Source of the DNA: Candidatus Hydrogenedentota bacterium
GTDB taxonomy: Bacteria > Hydrogenedentota > Hydrogenedentia > Hydrogenedentales > CAITNO01
Assembly: GCA_903822375.1 (NCBI GenBank)
Contig: CAIJOU010000049.1
Span: forward strand, 1 to 7,344
DNA: 7,344 nucleotides
Direction: 5' to 3'
Within the stretch, counting starts at the first letter, position 1. Each line of letters begins with the position of its first letter. The position numbers and the translations under genes are program-made. Of the stretch, positions 1 to 4,345 are shown one piece after another. The notes beneath the pieces were generated by a model that did not search any database, was not told the DNA's origin, and worked only from the letters and a program-made list of their open reading frames with translations.

Positions 1-90
1 CGTACCGCAGGCGTCCCGCCTGCCGCAGTCTCGATTACTATCTGACACGGTGAGAAGGAATTGCAAGGCAGGTGGGACGCCTGCGGTACG
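1..90. repeat. REP/BIME-like palindromic repeat pair
   Basis: Bases 1-24 and 67-90 are inverted copies of each other. All 24 positions pair, with a single G-T at 18/73, around a 42-base spacer. Each arm is itself a hairpin: 7-13 pairs with 17-23 around TCC, and 68-74 pairs with 78-84 around GGA, with one G-T pair. Palindromes nested inside an inverted pair are the hallmark of REP/BIME-type intergenic repeats. The element lies 43 bases past the stop codon of the minus-strand gene ending at 134, so it could act as a 3' mRNA stabiliser or weak terminator for that gene. On the minus-strand transcript the 18/73 position becomes an A-C mismatch, and no clear T-run follows before the window ends. 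The arm may continue beyond base 1. No transposase is visible. The structure is seen directly; its dispersal in the genome and its role are inferred. Confidence 0.8.
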
Positions 91-133
91 AGACAAGCTC
101 CTCAGAGTGAAATGGAGGACGTTTCCCCACTTC

Positions 134-2917
134 TCATTTGTGAAACACTCGGGCAACCGCATCCTCCGCGACCCGTTCCACGGCCCTGCCAAAGCCCTCC
201 CGCGTGATGTCCTCCAAGGGGAAGAAGAACGCCCGTGCACCCTCGATGTCCACACGTTCGCCGGGTTTCAGTTCGTGGTCAGTCGTCTGTCGCAGGTCTG
301 GATGGAAATCCCCCGCAGGTCCCTTCCAATAGTTGCACAGGAACGCATCCGCTTGTGTAAACCAACACCCGATCCCCCTGCCCGCCTCCTTATCGATCCA
401 TGCCGAACCCTGCCGGAAATAACTCGGGACGTTGTTCCTCAAGGGCGCATCATTGCGCGCATCCCCGCCGATTTCCGGTAGCAGGTAATGGAACACTTCT
501 GCAAGACGCCATGGCGTGCTGTCCGCGTTTTCCACCCAGAGACACTGGCTCGCAAACCAGCTTTTGTCCACTTTCGGAATCCAGAATCGCCACCCGCTGC
601 GGAAACGCCGGTACAGCGGGTCCTGACTGGTGTCGACCCGGTCCAGGTCCATCTCCACCACGGTCACGGCTTCGCTCTCGTGCATGGCCGTGATCTTGCC
701 GGTATCTGAAGGCACCCACCGGGGCTCCGGACTCTCCACGTGCATCGTCGCCCGAAACCGGCCCAGTACGGTGCCGCCCTGCGACAGCACCCACGCATCG
801 CCGTTCTCCGGCCCCACCAACGCGAGCGTGCCCGCGTGAAATTCCAACTTCTCCCCCGCAACGGCGCCAGTGCCCGCGGGCACTTCGGTCAGCCAGGGAA
901 CCAGCCCCCCGGTTCCCTTGTCCTCGGGTACAACGGCCGGTGCGGCTTTTGTGTGCAGCGCGTACACCTGCTCGTTGACCTCGCGGGCCGCCTTGGTAAA
1001 CGCGGGGTACGGTTCGTCGTTCACATTTACCAGACCATAATTCGAGTCTTCCGGAAAACTCGCCGAAATGCCCTGCGCGGGCTCGTCGGCCCACATGAAG
1101 TAATCCGACCCCACCATGAACGGCAGACTGAACAGCATTGTCTGGAAGAAGGTGAAACAGCGCGCCCGCTGTTCCTGCGTGTCGACGCGCATCCCCGCGC
1201 CGTGTTCGGAAGGCAGCCCCGCATCGAGCGCGGGAAAACTCCATTCGGTGAGCATCATCGGCCGCTGCGCCTTGTCATGCCACGCCAGCACCTGCTTCAT
1301 CACGGACTCGGGAACACCGCCATCCACGTCAATCCACGGGTACATGTTGAACGAGACCACATCGCAGTACTTGCCCGCGATGTCCCAGATATCCGGCGCG
1401 GCACCCGCAAAGCGGCACCCCAGAATCAGGTGATTCGGGTCGTACGTGCGAATGGCCTCGGCGCAACCCTGAAAATACTTGTCCGCCGCCAGCCGCACCC
1501 AACGGCCCGCGATTTCCTCCGCCCGTTTCGTGCGCGGCGCGGCCGGTGCAGTGTGCGCCGCCAGCGCGTCAAAATCAGCCACGGCAACTCCCCAGTTTGG
1601 CTCGAACTCTTTCACATCCGCCAGTTCCCCTTTCAGGAACGCTATCCAGGCCTGCTTCGCAGGATTCTCCGCGGGCTTCTTCCAGGCTTCATCAAACAAC
1701 CCCCAGGACCGGATATTCTTGCCGAACCACTCCAGTTCATTGTCCAGGAAATAGCCAATCAGCCACGGGTCGTCCTTCACCGGCGCGCACTGCTGCCGCG
1801 CGAACTTGTCGCAATGGCGCGGCCACTTCGGACTGAACACGTCGGGGAACCCGGTCCAGGTTGTCTTCGGGCAAAGCCCGTCGATATCCGAGAACGATGC
1901 CCCGAAGCTCACAAATTCAATATGGGGAAACTGCCGATGCCGCAGCAGGGACGAATTGTTCGCGGCCAGCGTGTTGAAATGCCACCCTGCCAGACGCCCG
2001 GCCGTGCTGTCCGCCCAGTTCGCCTCACTGCCGTATTTCTCCTGCGCATTCCGCGCATACGGCGCATACCCCAGCTTTTCGCACCAATGCACGTAATAAC
2101 TCGCATGGTCCGTTCCCACCATGTAAAACGACTGCCCGTTGGGCGCTATCAGCCACCAGCGTCCGTCCACCTCCTTCGGATAGAAGAAGCCCTTCGCCTC
2201 GCCCGTCACCGCCGCATTTCCCAGGACGGTGTACGGCGGGTAGGTCTTCCGCCCCTCCACGCTCACAGCGACCTCCTGGTCCACACGCACCCTCACATCG
2301 TCATACGCGGCCGCGCACATCCCGCTGTCCAACGCGGGCTGGCCGCTCGTCACCGCCCTGTTGTCCAACAGGTACGCCACGCGCGACCGCACCGTTCCGT
2401 CAAGTTCCGCAACTACCCCCTCAACGCGTTCCGGTGTCAGGTGAATCTTTACCCGGTACGGATGCCCGTATTGCCAATTGAAGTCCCGCCCTTCCTGCGC
2501 GACACTCGTCAGCCGCGATCCCTCCGCTCCCTCGGACAGCCATCTCCCGTCCAGCATCTCCGTCATTTCGACAAGGTGCTGTTTTCCCTTGGAAGCCGGC
2601 GCCTCCACCAGTGCCATATGCCAGAAGTTCCGCGCATCCTGCCGGACCGCCGCCCCGCCCACGACCCATTCCTCCCCCTGTCGTTCCCGCATCGTCAACT
2701 TGGCCTCCACCGACACGTCCTTCCCCTGCGGCGACTGTTCCAGAATCTGAAACCCCTTGTCCTCGCCCGAGTGCACAAGCGCCCCGTCACGCACCTCCCA
2801 GGAGACCGTCTCGGCGAACCAGGCCGGAGCGCCCTCCGTTCCATTGGGGTAGTCAAATCCGTCGTGGAACTCAAACGCACCGCACACGGACACCGCAAGA
2901 AGACACGCTGCAATCAC
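134..2917 (-). CDS. Secreted agarase-like glycoside hydrolase (GH50-like, clan GH-A)
   Basis: This 927-residue protein is probably an exported retaining glycosidase. The GTG start at 2917 follows a GGAGGG Shine-Dalgarno site by 8 bases. An in-frame TGA at 2933-2935 rules out a longer N-terminus. Residues 1-14 form a short hydrophobic signal-like segment ending CGA, oddly without a basic residue. Residues 15-215 look like a LamG/DUF1080-type jelly roll, opening FEFHDGFDYPNG. The barrel spans about 245-655: the FYPKEVDGRWWLIAPNGQSF strand, then GWHFNTL (311-317), then DPWLIGYFLDNELEW (383-397), which carries the likely acid/base Glu394 after Asn393. TEWSF (557-561) carries the likely nucleophile Glu558, and GSDYFMWAD (603-611) follows. 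The DPWLIGYF-DNE signature is characteristic of GH50 beta-agarases. The 164-residue spacing of the two glutamates suits clan GH-A. Residues 660-927 form an extra beta-rich domain I do not recognise. The enzyme family is fairly sure; agar as substrate is inference, and another beta-galactan is possible. Confidence 0.85.
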   Translation of the reverse strand: MIAACLLAVSVCGAFEFHDGFDYPNGTEGAPAWFAETVSWEVRDGALVHSGEDKGFQILEQSPQGKDVSVEAKLTMRERQGEEWVVGGAAVRQDARNFWHMALVEAPASKGKQHLVEMTEMLDGRWLSEGAEGSRLTSVAQEGRDFNWQYGHPYRVKIHLTPERVEGVVAELDGTVRSRVAYLLDNRAVTSGQPALDSGMCAAAYDDVRVRVDQEVAVSVEGRKTYPPYTVLGNAAVTGEAKGFFYPKEVDGRWWLIAPNGQSFYMVGTDHASYYVHWCEKLGYAPYARNAQEKYGSEANWADSTAGRLAGWHFNTLAANNSSLLRHRQFPHIEFVSFGASFSDIDGLCPKTTWTGFPDVFSPKWPRHCDKFARQQCAPVKDDPWLIGYFLDNELEWFGKNIRSWGLFDEAWKKPAENPAKQAWIAFLKGELADVKEFEPNWGVAVADFDALAAHTAPAAPRTKRAEEIAGRWVRLAADKYFQGCAEAIRTYDPNHLILGCRFAGAAPDIWDIAGKYCDVVSFNMYPWIDVDGGVPESVMKQVLAWHDKAQRPMMLTEWSFPALDAGLPSEHGAGMRVDTQEQRARCFTFFQTMLFSLPFMVGSDYFMWADEPAQGISASFPEDSNYGLVNVNDEPYPAFTKAAREVNEQVYALHTKAAPAVVPEDKGTGGLVPWLTEVPAGTGAVAGEKLEFHAGTLALVGPENGDAWVLSQGGTVLGRFRATMHVESPEPRWVPSDTGKITAMHESEAVTVVEMDLDRVDTSQDPLYRRFRSGWRFWIPKVDKSWFASQCLWVENADSTPWRLAEVFHYLLPEIGGDARNDAPLRNNVPSYFRQGSAWIDKEAGRGIGCWFTQADAFLCNYWKGPAGDFHPDLRQTTDHELKPGERVDIEGARAFFFPLEDITREGFGRAVERVAEDAVARVFHK

Positions 2918-2925
2918 AACTGTTT

Positions 2926-2931
2926 CCCTCC
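2926..2931 (-). promoter_or_regulatory. Shine-Dalgarno site for the agarase-like gene
   Basis: The minus strand reads GGAGGG here, 8 bases before the GTG at 2917. Together with the in-frame TGA at 2933-2935 it fixes GTG as the start of the agarase-like enzyme. Confidence 0.8.
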
Positions 2932-2945
2932 TTCAATGGATAGGA

Positions 2946-3024
2946 TCTGACACCCCATACTTTACTCGTTCCCATGCTGAACTTGTAACTGGAACGTCAG
3001 ACACTTTCGTGTAATGACTGGTCA
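2946..3024. repeat. Cluster of short intergenic dyads
   Basis: Several small inverted repeats overlap here. TCTGAC (2946-2951) matches GTCAGA (2996-3001). CGTTCC (2967-2972) matches GGAACG (2991-2996), giving a nested stem with a 15-base bulge. GTCA-ACAC (2996-3004) pairs with GTGT-TGAC (3009-3018) around TTTC, a GAAA tetraloop on the minus strand. TGAC (3015-3018) also faces GTCA (3021-3024). The stems are alternative to one another. The cluster lies between the propeller gene (stop at 3120) and the agarase-like gene (start at 2917). No T-run makes it a clear terminator. It could be a degenerate REP-like element or an operator region, or chance. Confidence 0.35.
2959..2988 (-). promoter_or_regulatory. 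Weak sigma70-like promoter candidate
   Basis: On the minus strand TTACAA (2983-2988) and TAAAGT (2959-2964) are separated by 18 bases. They match the -35 and -10 consensus at only 3 and 4 of 6 positions. They would place a start site about 34 bases before the GTG at 2917. The -35-like box lies in the loop of the CGTTCC/GGAACG dyad, where a regulator could act. The matches are poor, and consensus preferences in this lineage are unknown. Confidence 0.2.
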
Positions 3025-3119
3025 CTTGCGTTGGGACTGGACATGAACCTGAAGATGGCGGCGACGCGCCTCGAGGACTGCCGTTGTAACTGCGCCAAAT
3101 GACATGGTGATTGCTCGGG

Positions 3120-4259
3120 CTAGCGGGCAGGCGCGGCCGGGAACGTTTCGGCGGAAACTTCTTGCAGGTCACGGTCCAGGGCAACGCCATCAAAGGGAAC
3201 AACGATAATCTTGCTGCCGTGACCATTGTTTCCCGTTTGTTCGTCTTTGGGAGTATCCAAGACCGCCAGTGTAACGGCGGTCACATGGCCGTTTTCAAGA
3301 AGCACCCCGGGTCGTTCCAGCTTGTGCCAATGATTGACCGTGCCGTCCGTGTAGCGGGCGAAATTCGTGGTCGGGTCATACGCCAAGCCCCGGTTGATCC
3401 AGTTGCTCTTGCCATCTTTGGACGTGAGGTGGTAGGCCTTTCGGGTACTCCATGAATTGACGACAATCTGATAGAGACCGCCGGAATAGAAGACAACAGG
3501 GTCTTCGAAATCGGGAATGCCCTTGGGGAAGACGGACGGCCCCGTCGATTTATAGGGCCCCAGAATGCCGTCGGCAGCCTTGCTGATGAAGACCTGCCCA
3601 GAACTGGCCACAATCATGTAGTCGCCGTCGGGCCGCACCATAATGCTGATGTTGGACCTGCAAAGCTCTTTGCCTTTGAGCTTCCCCAAGTGTTTCCAAG
3701 GCCCGTCCAGAGACTTGGAAACAAAAACATCCCCCGGCCGGGTGCAGCTGACCACCACCGCATAACGGCCGTCCGGTAGAACCAGCGCGGTCACGTTGTG
3801 GCCCTTGCCCTTTTGATCCTTCGGCCAGCAAATGCCCTTGTCGACGTAAGGACCGGTGACGGTGTCGCTGACGGCATGAACGGCCTTCGAGTTGACCCAG
3901 TCGTTGTGGCCCTTGCTTTGGTCCCAACGACTGGCAAAGATATGGTATTTGCCGTCCGGTCCCTTGATGATCTGTCCGTCCCAATAGCACCATTGCTTCA
4001 TGGAAGCGTCTTCCAGACCGTTCTTGGCACCGCGGGGGCCCACTTCAGCCGCGCCCCACAGGTCCGGGGACAACTGACCCGTGATCTGCGTTGGCAGGAA
4101 ATAATCGATGAATGTCTTGGCTGGGACAGGTTGTGACTCCTGAGCGAAACTTGTGAAAGCCAGGGTCACACATGCCAGCCCTGCCAATCCAATCGCCAAA
4201 CATGAAATCCCGTATTTGCCTGAATGGAATGGCGACATAACGCAGTTTCGAGTGTTCAC
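3120..4259 (-). CDS. Secreted five-bladed beta-propeller glycosidase (GH43/GH117-like)
   Basis: This 379-residue protein is probably an exo-acting glycosidase. GTG at 4259 is preferred because a GGAGG Shine-Dalgarno site lies 9 bases upstream; an internal ATG (residue 8) lacks one. The signal peptide has Lys15, a hydrophobic stretch at 17-36 and a likely cut after SFA (37-39). Five repeats of a Gly-x-Tyr-like blade motif are visible: PDGKYHIF (101-108), PDGRYAVVV (162-170), PDGDYMIV (210-217), SGGLYQIVV (259-267) and ENGHVTAVT (322-330). Likely active-site residues are Asp94 in YWDGQIIKG, Glu252/Asp253 in DFEDPVVF and Glu315 in LERP, with His309 and His312 close by. Spacings of 159 and 62 residues resemble the Asp/Asp/Glu set of GH117 anhydro-galactosidases as I recall it, but GH43-type enzymes share the fold. 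Family placement is therefore GH43 or GH117, and substrate is unproven. GC content is lower than in both neighbours. Confidence 0.8.
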   Translation of the reverse strand: MNTRNCVMSPFHSGKYGISCLAIGLAGLACVTLAFTSFAQESQPVPAKTFIDYFLPTQITGQLSPDLWGAAEVGPRGAKNGLEDASMKQWCYWDGQIIKGPDGKYHIFASRWDQSKGHNDWVNSKAVHAVSDTVTGPYVDKGICWPKDQKGKGHNVTALVLPDGRYAVVVSCTRPGDVFVSKSLDGPWKHLGKLKGKELCRSNISIMVRPDGDYMIVASSGQVFISKAADGILGPYKSTGPSVFPKGIPDFEDPVVFYSGGLYQIVVNSWSTRKAYHLTSKDGKSNWINRGLAYDPTTNFARYTDGTVNHWHKLERPGVLLENGHVTAVTLAVLDTPKDEQTGNNGHGSKIIVVPFDGVALDRDLQEVSAETFPAAPAR

Positions 4260-4268
4260 CGATTGAAA

Positions 4269-4273
4269 CCTCC
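4269..4273 (-). promoter_or_regulatory. Shine-Dalgarno site for the propeller gene
   Basis: The minus strand reads GGAGG here, 9 bases before the GTG at 4259. It supports GTG over the ATG at 4236-4238, seven codons downstream. Confidence 0.75.
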
Positions 4274-4307
4274 GACTTTCTCACTAAGACTTCTTGAAGA
4301 TCGTGGC

Positions 4308-4324
4308 AAGTGTGTCACACACCT
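4308..4324. promoter_or_regulatory. Small palindrome, operator-like or weak hairpin
   Basis: GTGTG (4310-4314) and CACAC (4318-4322) pair around TCA. On the minus strand the stem extends to seven pairs, including one G-T. It sits 21 bases beyond the stop codon of the barrel gene and about 49 bases before the start of the propeller gene. There is no T-run behind it, so a terminator is not supported. A regulator operator or a processing hairpin is possible. Confidence 0.3.
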
Positions 4325-4345
4325 GTCTTCGGGATCGCGCCCTCG

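Noticed and set aside
50..481. Plus-strand open frame starting within the left palindrome
   Set aside because: It starts inside the repeat and runs antisense through the 3' end of the agarase-like gene with no domain.
450..1244. Minus-strand open frame of 264 codons
   Set aside because: It is an out-of-frame shadow of the agarase-like gene on the same strand, Arg/Gly-rich with no motifs.
134..2917. Assignment of the agarase-like gene to GH42 beta-galactosidases
   Set aside because: The DPWLIGYFLDNE motif and surrounding strands look closer to GH50, although both belong to clan GH-A and a search would be needed for certainty.
740..2950. Long plus-strand open frame of 736 codons opposite the agarase-like gene
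   Set aside because: It is antisense to a gene with clear catalytic motifs, is rich in Arg/Pro/His as expected from the complement of high-GC coding DNA, and shows no recognisable domain.
3060..3070. GGCG-ACG-CGCC mini-hairpin as a terminator for the propeller gene
   Set aside because: The stem is only four pairs and no T-run follows on the minus strand.
2933..3226. Minus-strand frame spanning the gap after the propeller gene
   Set aside because: It overlaps the 3' end of the propeller gene out of frame and shows no Shine-Dalgarno site or domain.
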